A DNA stretch of 64,000 bases from Amborella trichopoda (Eukaryota; Streptophyta; Magnoliopsida; Amborellales; Amborellaceae), in the NCBI RefSeq assembly GCF_000471905.2, contig NW_006495273.1, positions 5,301,354-5,365,353 of the forward strand. The letters are read 5' to 3'. The position numbers and the translations under genes are program-made. Under the pieces are notes generated by a model that saw only the letters and a program-made list of their open reading frames with translations, was not told where the DNA came from and did not search any database. Shown one piece after another: positions 1-11,146 of the stretch. Position 1 is the stretch's first letter, and each line of letters starts with the position of its first letter.

Positions 1-2
1 AA

Positions 3-5
<3 letters not shown>

Positions 6-36
<31 letters not shown>
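6..36. repeat. (CT)n microsatellite
   Basis: About 15 uninterrupted CT units. The paralogous DEFL introns have only short CT/GA runs at this place, just inside the splice donor, so the repeat has expanded here. Confidence 0.95.
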
Positions 37-37
<1 letters not shown>

Positions 38-1680
38 TGGAAACCAAGGCAAACTTTCTCTTTTGTCCTTTTCACTTGTATCCATTGTAGTATATAGAGA
101 TAGGGGTATGAGCACTATCATTCAAATATTCAATGTGGAGATAGATCTTCGATTTTCCCCCAGTGATAATGGTTTAAAAAATCACTGATCAAGATTAGGA
201 ATTGTTAAAATGATTAACGACTTAGATCTATTCTTAAATCTATGCCTTTTTCAATTTGAAATAGCTTGAAGCACAAACAAAAAAAAATAGAGAAAATTAT
301 GAAAAATTAATCTTTCATATTTTTTGGTCAGTTCACCAATGTGCTAAATTCCGACCCACCCCACGTATCCGTGATTTAAAACACTTAGTGATACAGAGGG
401 ACATTTTAGATCAAGAATATAGGACATGTAGGATTAAGTTAGGTTAGGAATTAACCTCTATTGCTAATTTGATAAATTTTAAGGAAAATATCTTTGTACA
501 ACCTCATTTTACATTTCATTTCCTAACTGATCCAAAGTTTTCAAACATATATGGCGGTATGGAGATCGAGTGTACCTTTGGATAGACTTTAACCCCATTG
601 ATCCTTTTCTTTTGGCTATAATAAAAGTTAAAATGGTAACTTTTTTTTTCTTATTCATTTCTAAACTCCTCTCTCTCTCTATTCCTTTCTAAACCCCCTT
701 TTTTCTCTTCCCGTGTATCTCCCCCCAAAAAAAGGGCAAGAGAAGTTTAGGGAGAATCATAAGGAGAGAGAAAGAGAGAGAGGTTTAGGAGAAACACCGG
801 AATAGAGAGAGAAAAAGATATTTAGAAAGCAATAAAAAATATGATGACCTTTTGTTTGGGCTAAAAGTACAGGTCAAAAGAGGTAGTGTTGATCTAGGGT
901 GTTAGAAGATATAACACATAGAAACTTTATGCCGCCGTATGTGTTTTTAAACCTTGTATCTTTTGATAAATGAAACCTAAAAAAGTACACATACTTGTTT
1001 TTCCAACTTTTAAATGGATCATATTCTAATCTTATTGTATATTGTTTTTGCTAATAGGTAAAGAACAAAAAAATAAATTTATAAATAAATCGTATTTATA
1101 GTTTATAATTAAAAAGAGTTCTATATATTTCATATTTTACTATCAAGGCTCATTTTTTGAGAATATAAAGTGAAATTTGATTGTATTGCTGAAAAAATGC
1201 TTTATTTCATTTGTAATTCGTAACTTACAGACAGGTCCCATTATCTAGTCCTGAAAAAGCATTGCATTCACTTTTTTGTTCATGAAGTGTGAAAATAATG
1301 GCACAAACGTATGGTGCATAATATCTGTACGATAGGGGCAATGATTCACACTGTATGACACTTAAGGGGCAATCCACGTATTAGGAACCGATGATGAAAG
1401 TCTAATGTATACTGGTAGGAGATACCATGGTTTTACATTTTGGCAAATTTTGGCTTGCGCTGCTACAATGATAAATGTCTGTTTCTTAAAAACGAAATGT
1501 CATAAATAGTGTGACTTTTTAAAAAATATATATATATTTTTTTTCATGTGATACTTTTACCAAATAAAGTTAATATATGCAGTACTTGCTACTTGCCTGG
1601 GTGCTCATACATGATAATCATCATACGATTTTATTAAGCCAAAAGATTTCACGCTCCAACGAAAGTATACTATCTATTTA

Positions 1681-1954
1681 CTCCCTCCGATAAAACATAA
1701 CATAAGAGTAATTTTAGGATTCTAAGTTTGGGGACATAACCTTTTAAACACTTAGATTAAATAAAAATTTTGGAACTAAAATATTCATATAATAGAAAAA
1801 TAATGTCTCAAGATTGAACAAATATTGTGAAGAGGGTGGATCTAAATGCCAAAAGCTCAGGTTTTTTTTGAAAATAGTTGTCTAGGGATTCTTATGCGGT
1901 TACCAAATTTTAGATTGAAAAAGTCCTCCAAAGTAAATCTTTTGAACGAGGAAG
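1681..1954. mobile_element. Stowaway-type MITE in DEFL1 intron
   Basis: Flanked by TA on both sides. Begins CTCCCTCCG and ends with the imperfect inverse GAACGAGGAAG, the usual Stowaway (Tc1/mariner) termini. It is 274 bp with no coding capacity. The same element sits at the equivalent place in the other four DEFL introns, so it inserted before the family expanded. Confidence 0.8.
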
Positions 1955-2119
1955 TAGATGCGCAATAATATTTCCATGGGAGCGCACTAGAACATCCTCC
2001 CAAGAAGGTCAAAGTGCACAATGCACATGCTAGGCCTTCTTTTTTTTTCCTGTTTTCTCTCTCAAAGTTTTAATGCATTTCACAAAGAACAATTGTTTCA
2101 TGCAGGCGGGACTGCATTT

Positions 2120-2477
2120 TTTTTATGACGATGAATCTCAGTTATGATTTTTCTATATCAATAGAAGAGAAGTTACAAAGAGATATATATAGAGAAGCTA
2201 CATGGTTTATCTCTATAAGATAAATCAAAAAAGATATACACAAAGAGATTATACCATAAATATGAAGAGCTAGACTTTTGGACTCTTGAATAACGGCTCA
2301 TACAGCTTTGATACCATGATAAGATGATGAATTTCAGTTATGATTTTTCTATATCAATAGAAGGTAAATCACAAAGATAGAGAAGCTACATGGTTTATCT
2401 CCATGAAATAAATCAAGAAAGAGGTTATACGATAATATGGAGAGATAAAAATTTTGGACTCTCGAATAAGCCTAATA
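2120..2477 (-). mobile_element. Minute LTR-PBS-LTR element (SMART/TRIM-like)
   Basis: Two direct repeats of about 150-170 bp (about 2126-2297 and 2318-2474) flank a short stretch holding TGGTATCAAAGC on the minus strand, which resembles the initiator-Met tRNA primer-binding site of plant LTR elements. The right-hand repeat ends in CA directly next to that site. The whole block is missing from the paralogous introns (for example near 18770), where the flanks GCATTT and GTACAATATGCGG are continuous. The target duplication seems to be ATTT or slightly longer. It has no coding capacity. An LTR-element fossil; its class is inferred from structure only. Confidence 0.5.
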
Positions 2478-2814
2478 ATTTGTACAATATGCGGTCCAGA
2501 GATATAAAACGTTCATCTTAAAGATGGATGCAAATATGTGGTCTATCTAAAAGCAATTGTAACTAACGGTCCAAATGATTTTTAATATAATTAGTATATC
2601 TAATTTTCAAAATTTATTTATTTATTCATATTCATGATCTTCGTGTTAAAGATTATATATTCTCTAGAAATTAAGATCAAATTATATTTAAAACTATATT
2701 TACTGCCAAGCTTGCATTTTTATATGTGCCAAGCTTGCATTTCTATATGTGCACACTTGGCCGTATGTTAACCGCCTCCTCTCTTCTGTTTTTTTTTTTT
2801 TCCCTTAATTACAG

Positions 2815-2981
2815 GTGAAATGGCATCAATTGTAAAGGCAAACGAATGCAGTGAGAATATTCCTGTGGACACCGTCGTTTGCTTCGGTTACTTTTGTAGA
2901 GGGGAATGCAAGTATTTTCATAAACAAGGACATGGAAAATGCCATGCTCTTTTCAAGTGTAGATGTACTTGGCCTTGCTAA
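2815..2981 (+). CDS. Defensin-like peptide DEFL1, exon 2 (partial gene)
   Basis: Encodes the mature part of a small secreted cysteine-rich peptide. The exon starts after TTACAG; with the last base of exon 1 it reads GEMASIVKANEC and ends CRCTWPC then TAA. Eight cysteines are spaced C-C-CxxxC-C-CxC-C, the pattern of plant defensins and DEFL peptides with a CS-alpha-beta fold (four disulfides). The exon is 167 bp, the same as exon 2 of DEFL3, and implies a 70-residue precursor if exon 1 is 46 bp as in the paralogues. Exon 1 (signal peptide) lies left of the window, so expression cannot be judged. DEFL peptides are antimicrobial or signalling peptides; nothing here says which. This is the only DEFL gene of the five on the plus strand. 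Confidence 0.8.
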
Positions 2982-3033
2982 CACTGAGTGAAACATTTTA
3001 TTAATACTGGGAGGCCTCTGTGCACTGTTTCGT

Positions 3034-3039
3034 AATAAA
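3034..3039 (+). promoter_or_regulatory. Poly(A) signal AATAAA of DEFL1
   Basis: AATAAA lies 53 bp after the DEFL1 stop, in 3' flanking sequence shared with DEFL2 and DEFL4 (minus-strand equivalents at 18208-18213 and 35749-35754). Confidence 0.6.
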
Positions 3040-3439
3040 GTTATGGATTGAAGTTTTTGTGTTCTGGATAAGTTTTTTCTTTTTTGTTTTTTTCTTCTTT
3101 AAAGAAATTCTGAAAAATTACTTTTTAATGGTGAAATTGGCTAGATCGGACCCGTTTAAATGTATGCATTATTAGTAATAATACCCACTTGAGGGTTATA
3201 GTTATCTTAATGTGGTCGGCTAATATTTTACATGCGAGCAAAATTTTCACACACAGCATCGTTACAAATACGAAAGGTAGGGAAATTTTAAAAATTACAA
3301 GCATGAAGAGGCTAACTTGTTAGTTATGCCAAGGATGTCTTAAGTTTATCCATGTAAACATCTTCTATAATGGAAGTTTCTCAAAATATTTATATCATTA
3401 ATTTGTGATATGCATCTTTTAATCTTTGTATTTAAATTT

Positions 3440-3833
3440 GGGTGAGGTTTGTTTAGAGTCGAGGCTCTAAACAATCAAATTAGAACGCACCTTCAAATAG
3501 TGTCGAGAAATATGATTTCAATACCAAAAATCTTGGTGATAACCTTAAAATATATTCTCATTTTTTATCATAAAATTTCAATCTTCAAAATGAATGTAGA
3601 TCGAGTTGATCTATGAAACTTGAAAATCTTAAAAATTGACAGTCTAAAAACATGTTACAAGATGCACTATTTCCAAATTTTGAAATTCATTTTTTTTCTC
3701 ATATCCATGCATCTTGATATCGACATGACTAATTTAACCATGTTTTGGCATCAAAACAACCTTTTCTAGTGAAATTTTTGAAGTGGGTTTTAATTTGATT
3801 ATTTACATCCTTGGCTCTATATAAATTTTTCCC
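3440..3833. mobile_element. Mutator-like MITE, copy 1
   Basis: 394 bp with no ORF. Termini are GGG...CCC with imperfect inverted repeats of about 45 bp; the inner part is the well-conserved TAAACAATCAAATTAGAAC and its inverse. Flanked by a perfect 9-bp direct repeat TTTAAATTT (3431-3439 and 3834-3842), the size expected of Mutator-like elements. The paralogous site near 17824-17833 is empty. Confidence 0.75.
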
Positions 3834-4694
3834 TTTAAATTTTGTCAAACCACAAACTTTAGGATTATAAACTTCAGTTGTATTTTTTTTTAGGATTTAG
3901 AGAAACAAAATCTAGGGGAAATCAAACTTTGAGATTATGAGAAATAAAAAGCATTTCTTCAATATGTTTTAAAACTTGTGAAAATATCTACATTAGGGTT
4001 AAATCGGCATAAAAAATCATTAAATCATCCTATTTATTCATGGGAATGTCGTTCTTTAACTTTCATTTAGGAGTAAGAAAAATTGAATCGGAACAGTCAG
4101 CTAGACATGGGACCAGAAATAGTTAGATCGGGACCAGCCTAATCGATGGTTAACCAGACCGGTTTGGTGCGGTAGAATTAATTTTTTAGATGGGTCAAAA
4201 ACCCAAAAACATATCCCCAAGGGCTTAGGTTGAATCGAGTTGAACAGATGGCAATACAGTTTTAGTTTATAAATACGAATTTTATGAATAATATGTGCAC
4301 ATAATAAAAATATTAAAACGTAATTTACAAATACAAATCGATCAAAATAGCCTATTTTTCAAAGTTATTTAGTTAATTTACTTTTATAAATTTTTAAATA
4401 CTTTTATTAGGTATGTCACAATAGTTGACAACTCCAAATTTCAAATATACATATATATATATGAAAAAGTTGGGATTAGGCCACTAGCTCATATGAACAT
4501 ATGAGCCCAACGACTCAGAATGAATCCAAAAAAAGGGAAACTTTAAAAATTACAAGCATAAAGAGGCTAACTTTTTAGTTATGTCAAGGATGTCTTAATT
4601 TTATCCATTTAAACATCTTCTATAATAGGAGTTTCTCAAAATATTTATATCATTAATTTGTGATATATATCTTTTAATCTTTGTATTTAAATTT

Positions 4695-5077
4695 GGGTGG
4701 AGTTTGTTTAGAGCCGAGGCTCTTAACAATCAAATTAGAACCCACCTTCAAATAGAATCGAGAAATATGGTTTCAATACCAAAAATCTTGGTGATAGCTT
4801 TAAAATATATTCACATTTTTAATTATAAAATTTAAAGCTTCAAAAGTAGTGTAGATCGAGCTGACCTATGAAACTTGAAAATATTAAAAGTTGACGGTCC
4901 AAAAATACATTACAAGATGCATTATTTCAAAAATTTGAAACTCATTTTTCTCTCATATCTATGCATCTTGATGTCGAGATGACTAATTTAATCATATTTT
5001 AGCATCAAACCAACTTCTTTTGAGTTAAGTTTTTGAATTTGATTGTTTACATCATCGGCTCTATATGAAGGTTTCCC
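4695..5077. mobile_element. Mutator-like MITE, copy 2
   Basis: 383 bp, same ends as copy 1 and the same 9-bp flanks TTTAAATTT (4686-4694 and 5078-5086). It was carried along by the tandem duplication of 3280-4210, not by a second insertion. Confidence 0.75.
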
Positions 5078-5460
5078 TTTAAATTTTCACACCACAATCT
5101 TTAGCATTATGAGCTTCAGTTATATTTGTTTTTAGGATTTAGAGAAACAAAATCTAGGGGAAATCGAACTTTGAGATTATGAGAAATAAAAGGCATTTTT
5201 TCAATACGTTTTAAAAGTTGTGAAAATATCTACTTGAGGGTTAAATGGGCATGCAAAATCATTAAACATATCAAATAATCCTATTTATTATTAAGAATGT
5301 TGTTTCTTAACTTTCATTTAAGTGAAGAAAAAATCGAATCGGAACAATCAACCAGACATGGGCCAAAAATGGTTAAATCAAGACCAGCTTAATCGGGTGG
5401 TTAACTAGACCGGTTTGGTGGGGCATAATTTATTTTTTAATTGGTCAAAAACCCAAAAAA

Positions 5461-6169
5461 AATAAAAATTACAAAAATACAGATTAAATGTATACGATTT
5501 TATTACCTACATTTATCTTAAAAAATTAAGATAGTAAAATTGTATTACTTGCTCCAAGTCACAAAACATAACGTGAAGTCTATGTATAATAATCCTGAAT
5601 CTCATATAAGAAGTGATACTTAGAGATAAACATTCAACAGGACATGGTCATGATAAGTAAAATAAATAAATAAAATAAGTTAAAATCTCTTCTAAGATTC
5701 ATAATATTTCCATCATGTCAATAACAATATAGGCAACACAATCCTGTTACAAAGTCTACAAGAACATAACCGTACACGATTTCACATTTATGCATCTATT
5801 TAAATGAGCATTATCCTTTCTAACATCTAAAATAAACATTTTAACAACAATATTGCAAAAAAAATCTGAATAAGATTAAAGAAAAAAAAACTAACATAAT
5901 ATTAGGTTAAATTATTAAAGAATAAAAAGAAAAATACGTGCCACAAGTTTAGACTTCGTAGCATTAAAAGAGAGATAAATCTTAAAAAAATCCGAGTCCT
6001 TTCCCATAAAAATTGCAAAATAATAAGATAAAATTGAAGATCATTATTTCAAAATTTAAAAATATTTTTTTCATAATTATTTTTTTAACAAAAATAAAGT
6101 GATAAACAATTACTTGAGCAACAAAAATTTTGTATAAAAAAAATACTAAATAAAAAGTCACATTAAATT
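5461..6169. other. AT-rich intergenic, no gene seen
   Basis: No coding signal or known repeat termini. Parts of 5510-5960 resemble, in reverse orientation, 35040-35400 at the junction between the two segmental duplicates, so this is old flank of the DEFL block. Confidence 0.5.
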
Positions 6170-6890
6170 CATACCTATGATATCGATTGTAAAAATTGAG
6201 CACCAAATTTTTAGTTTTTGATAAATTAGAATTACAATCTCCTGAGTAACGTTGTATTATCGAAAAGCCCCAAAATTTGATTGACAAATGATAAAAAGAG
6301 GGCCCATAATCGACTGGTTGGCAGATTTCTTTCAACTCCGAAATGAAAAACTGAGTTGATGCCCTGATATATAAAAACAAGTGCCAAATTTTTTATTTTT
6401 GACCAAATTAAGATTCCATTCTTTTGAGTAACTTTGTGATGTAGGAAATCCCCATAATTTGATTGAGAAATAATAAAAAATGAGCCCAAAATCAACCAAA
6501 TGGTGGATTCTTTTCAACTCAATTCAAAAAAACTGAGTCGATGCTCCAATTTGTAAAATTCGAAAAGTAAATTAAGGCTTTTCGACCAAATTAAAACTGC
6601 AATCTTCTGAGTAACTACGTGATCTATAAAATTCCAATATTTGACTGAGAAATGAACAAAAAAAAAGGGCCCAAAATCGAATTGTTGGCTGAAATTTTTT
6701 CAACTCAGTTTATAAAAACAAAAACGATGCTCTAATCTGTAAAAATCGAGCACAAATTTCAGATTTTTTAAGAAATTAGGACATCAATCTTCTGAGTGAC
6801 TTTGTGATCTACAAAACACCAAGATTTTGATTGAAAAACAATAAAAAATGAGACCAAAATCTAGTGTTTGGCTTCTTCTCCTTCTTTTTT
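6170..6890. repeat. Tandem repeat, ~183-bp period, about four units
   Basis: The landmark TGAGTAAC/TGAGTGAC recurs near 6242, 6425, 6607 and 6791, a spacing of 182-184 bp. Each unit also carries GGCCCA/GAGCCC-AAAATC, TTTTCAACTC and GATGCTC/GATGCCC at matching places. The units are clearly diverged. A period near 61 codons leaves partly open minus-strand frames, but no start, signal or domain supports a gene. Confidence 0.8.
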
Positions 6891-8130
6891 TTAACCGTGA
6901 AGAACACAAAAAAAAATGGCATCAAAATTTTGATTTCCAGTGTATTTTTGGTTGCAAGTCCGTCGATTTATAGTACGAAAATCAATTATTTAGTTAATAA
7001 TTGACTAAAAAAGTATTACTAATAAATTTTTTATTTTTTTAAATCTTTTTACAATTTGTGCTGAATGTTTTTCAAAGTTCCCCGTTGAAGACCCAACTCG
7101 GGTGGCGACTCCTAGCTGACACGTCCAAGTGTTCAAGCACTGGTGAATAGTTCATATATTTACAACACTAGTCCAGGTGTTTAGCCTTTGCTAGGGATTA
7201 TCAACCTTATAAATAAATTTTCAAAGCTATAATTTGTTGTTGCTCCGGTTCACTTCTAGAATAATATGCACTACAGTTCGAAAATAAAAAATACGTCGTT
7301 TGATGTTACTTTGTAATAATGGAAAATTAGAACATTATAGGCTTCAAATGGGTTCGTGTACAAGTTGGAGCACTTGCTTGTACTAATATCGATAAATAGA
7401 TAGGTGTGCATATATGGAAATATATTTTGTTAGTCTGAGTGCCTATGCAATAATATATTTTCAAGGGCCCAGGTTGAATCACGCTGACCGGATGGCAATA
7501 GTTAATTTTATATTTGAATTTTAGTTTTAGTTTACAAATACAAATTTTATGAAAGTTTTAAGAATCGACTCTTGAGAAATATGTGAACATAATAAAAATA
7601 TTAAAAAGTAATTTGCAAATATAAATTGATCAAAATAGCCTAAATTTTTTAAAGGTATTTTAGTCAATTTACTTTTTATAAATTTTTAAATACTTTTATT
7701 AGGTGTGCCCTAATGAGAATAGTTGAAAATGTCAAATTTCAACTTATTTGGATTTATGTAAAAGTTATTAAAAACACCCCCAATATTAATACATCTCAAT
7801 TGTGAGATGATTAATTAGAGGGCTTTCGAACTTCATTTTATGATGGTTTTTTTATGTGCATCTTTAATTCTATATATTAAGGTTGCAACCTTCTATAAAC
7901 TTTTTTCAAATTTAAATATTACAAAAATTCCAAGGGACCTAGAGGCACGAGATAGTTTTGCTATGTTGTGTAATCTAATGAATGGAAATTATACCATATC
8001 ACCATGTATCATGTCAAAATTATAACAGTTGTATAGTAACATAATGAATGGAAATGATATCATGTCACCATGTTATTTTAATATACTGAAATCCCACTTT
8101 TAGAAACTGTGCTTGTGATATTTGTATGAC

Positions 8131-8511
8131 CTAAAATTTTCACACTCACTCTTTTCATCTAATAATCAATGTTAAAAATAAAAAATTTTAATTTGCACCT
8201 TATATATGAACAAAATGTATTTCCTTCAGCAATAAATCTAGACCATCTATTTGGTGAATTTCAAGGTCTAAGCCTTTATGTATTGAAAATCAAAATTTTC
8301 ATTTTTAAGATTGTTAATCTAATGATGATAAAGTAATCTAAATGTTTTAGGAAGAAAAAAGATCCTTCTAAGGACTAGATCAACACTTCTCACCAAAATG
8401 AGCGGCCTATATTATTTGGGCTAGAAAAACATTTTTTAGGTTATATTTTCAAATTTTTCTTTTTTGGGATTGTTCATTAGAATGAAAAGAGTGTACATTA
8501 TAAAAATTGGA
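8131..8511. mobile_element. MITE, family with CCAAATTTTG...ACACTCTTTTCAT ends
   Basis: About 380 bp, imperfect terminal inverted repeats (AAAATTTTCACACTC at left, GAGTGTACATTATAAAAATT at right), no ORF. Related copies lie at 47930-48305 and 59262-59633, with part of one at 60130-60280. Superfamily not determined because no clear target duplication is visible. Confidence 0.55.
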
Positions 8512-8619
8512 TGCTTTATGGCTAGGGAGTTGCAAATGTAGAAATGTCTCCCCCGATGCAAGGAACAATTTTCCTTGGGTATTCATGTAATTGGCACGTG
8601 TTGTATGCGCTTTGATAAG

Positions 8620-8791
8620 TTTCGAGGAATCTAGTTAAGGTTGTTGCGGGAATGGAGAGTTAGAAGTAGCAGTATTATGCAACAGTATAACGAACCGCAC
8701 GTGCAGAGAAGCATCCAAGTACGTGTTTTGGGACACCTTTGACCCCACTGAGACTAGCAACGTTCTTGCATCTCACCTCCTTCACAAGTAG
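8620..8791 (+). pseudogene. GDSL esterase/lipase last-exon relic
   Basis: The plus-strand frame reads FEESS-stop-GCCGNGELE, [20 protein letters not shown] and a terminal LLHK then stop, clearly homologous to exon 5 of the GDSL gene at 48771. It has an in-frame stop near its start. The block V motif DSFHPTE has become DTFDPTE, so the catalytic histidine is gone. No other GDSL exon accompanies it, so it cannot encode an enzyme. It is the most diverged of the three exon-5 copies in the window. Confidence 0.8.
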
Positions 8792-9057
8792 TTTCCATAA
8801 ATTTTTTTAGTGAGGTAATCCTAATTAGAAATCTTTGTAGCTGATACTGTTGTTGCGTGTGCGCTGATTTGCTTTGAGGGACCTGTCATTGCTCTGATCC
8901 ATGTTACCAGACTTCGATACATTTCTTATATTTAGGATTGATACGAATGAAAAATGTTGACCCACGTTTGGCTTTTCAAACATAACAAATGGGGGAGAGA
9001 CAATCATGAAAATTGGTAAAAAAAAAAAGAAGCTATCAATAGCTTAACAGCTATAAT

Positions 9058-11077
9058 TGTTGGGTTTATGTGGCCCTTAAAGGCCTTGAAATACTTTTAT
9101 AATAAAACATAAATTTAGTGGGAATGTGGTACCTCGAGGACCATACTAAGCAAATGATGTTTGCTTATACCGGACTGTGCTTATCGATCTAGGCCAGACG
9201 GTTAGAAAACCCAAGGTACCTGGGCATAAATAATTAACCGATGAGGGTTTTAGATTAGCCCTTGATAAAGTCGGATCATATGCCTAGATGAGTGAGCCGA
9301 GGGACTGTATGACCCTTGTGTGTGATGGTGGGCCTATTGAAATAGGGGTCAAAACCTCATCCATGTTCCATCACACGGCATGCATATTGATAGATCGTTC
9401 GGGAAAGCCAAATATCTACCATTGGGTAAAGCGTATGCATGTGAGAGAGATACCCCTATGCACCATAAAGCTGTAGTCGCATCAGGTCGTGGTGACCTTG
9501 ACTCGTCTCTATGGAAGGACCTGTAATCCACAGACTGGGATTGCGACCCTTTGATTCATCGACCTAACTTTTGTGACCCGCTAATGACCCCTGCTTGGAA
9601 TGTGGGTCATGGGAAATATTGGGTCGGTTCGATAAAGCTAGTTTGGTATATAGTCCACAGTTAAAGGTGGAGTACCCTGTTGTTACAGATTGGATATGGA
9701 TCATTTTCCCATCATATTAATTTAATTGTGTTCATTTTATTACTGAAATGATTTTAGTTTTATTATTTGAATTTTTATGAATCTCTCAATATTTTATTTG
9801 TGATTTTTTAACTTATAAAAATACAGTTATTGTTCTTACAAAGTTATAAAAATTCAAATATATATTTTAAATGATTTTATTCAATTTTAAAAATAATTTT
9901 TTTTATATAAAACTCCATGGGGTCCCATAGTGCACATGGGCCCACCATGTGGCATGTGGGTGAGGGCCCACATGTGCCACAAAAGGGTGGCACGCCCCAC
10001 CCTCTTTGGATTCTCTTGTTTGCTTTCAAGATAAGGTTAGTTTGATTTGTGGCATGTGGTCGAATCTTGGAATGAATATATTGACCATGGCTTTATCTAT
10101 TTTGTAGCAAGTTTGTTTTAAAGAGATATGATCAATTTGAATTGATATGGATCTTATCTTATTTATATTTGATAGTATTTATCTACTTGATGTTATTTAA
10201 AATATCATTATGGAATATGTGACATGGATCGTGCAATTTTATAGAATGCATACTATTTATTTTATTTAAAATATATTGATGGGAAAATGATTTAAGGAAA
10301 GGGGGATAATGATCCAAGCACCTTCTATAATGTTGATGGCCCATCTATAGAATGGATGGCTCAGATCTCTCACACCACAAGTCATCTTAATCAACGGTCT
10401 AGATTCAATCTCATGAAAGAGGAAAACTATGAGAAAACCCTAAAGAAACCCTAAACCTAAATATTCACTATAAATAGGGGTGTTGTCCCCCAATCTCAAT
10501 ATAACCTCTCTCTCTCTCTTTTAGAGGGGCGCACCCCACGCTCTCTCCTCCATGTTTCTCTCTAATATGCTCTCTTCAAATTTTAGGTGGTACTCTCTTT
10601 CCTTTCTAGATTTAAGTTAATTTTGGGGGTTAAAGTTTTAGTAGAGTTTTTAAGGAGGTACTCTCCTTCCAATCTAGATCTAAGTTAATTTTGGGGGTTA
10701 AAGTTTTAGTAGAGTTTTTAAAGAGTGATTATCTAGTTTGGCCGAAATCAGTTATCTCGGTTCAAGATTGAAGCTAAACCACAGATCCCGCGCCATTAGA
10801 TGTAGTGACACGGTGTGGGGTGTAAAAAACCCGGTTGAGGTAATCTCCGGCATCTTTTCTTTTTATTTGTTAAGTTCTTTTATTTTATATTCTCATGCAT
10901 AGTACTAGGTTGTACGAATACCATCAAGTAGTTGAGATTTATTTTTAAAAAAATTTCTATTGTTTGTAATAAGACCATCTGTGAGTGATCTTGTATCCAA
11001 AATTATAAGGGGTGATTATTATTAAAAAAAAAAAAATTGTATTTCTCCGGCAAAAGATCACATAGGTCTTTCTTTCA
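9058..11077 (+). repeat. 5' LTR of Copia element
   Basis: About 2020 bp, long for Copia. A TATA-like CTATAAATAG lies at 10468-10477, followed by a CT-rich leader, which suggests the U3/R boundary. It holds a private internal tandem duplication near 10590-10720. Confidence 0.9.
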
Positions 11078-11146
11078 TTAGCAGAGCTAGTTTTACTTGA
11101 TTGCTATTAAGAGTCTTTTCTTATTTTTGCTTGAGAATAGAAATAT

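Larger units (their letters stand above)
1..2814 (+). other. Intron of DEFL1 (left end outside window)
   Basis: No coding sequence is seen here. The stretch aligns, in opposite orientation, with the introns of the four minus-strand DEFL genes. Its first bases match the sequence just inside their splice donors, so the signal-peptide exon of DEFL1 should end within a few bases left of position 1. The intron contains a CT microsatellite, a Stowaway MITE shared with the paralogues and a small LTR-like element that the paralogues lack. The acceptor is a pyrimidine tract followed by TTACAG at 2809-2814. Confidence 0.75.
3280..5460. repeat. Direct tandem duplication of DEFL1 3' flank
   Basis: Segment 3280-4210 is repeated at 4535-5460, beginning near TTTAAAAATTACAAGCAT and ending near GGTCAAAAACCCAAAAA. 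Each unit carries the same Mutator-like MITE at the same site. An inverted relative without the MITE lies at about 17455-17985, downstream of DEFL2. No gene is seen in either unit. Confidence 0.85.
7081..8791 (+). repeat. Inverted paralogue of GDSL intron 4 and exon 5
   Basis: Read in reverse, 7081-7900 follows the intron sequence next to GDSL exon 5 at about 48960-49760 and 26945-27695, including the CTGGACTAGTGTTGTA stretch. The exon-5 relic follows at 8620-8791. At 7131-7138 the sequence has a single GTTCAAGC (reverse GCTTGAAC) where the other two copies carry the hAT-like element behind GTTTGAAC, so this is an unoccupied site. A small MITE (8131-8511) has inserted here independently. Confidence 0.7.
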
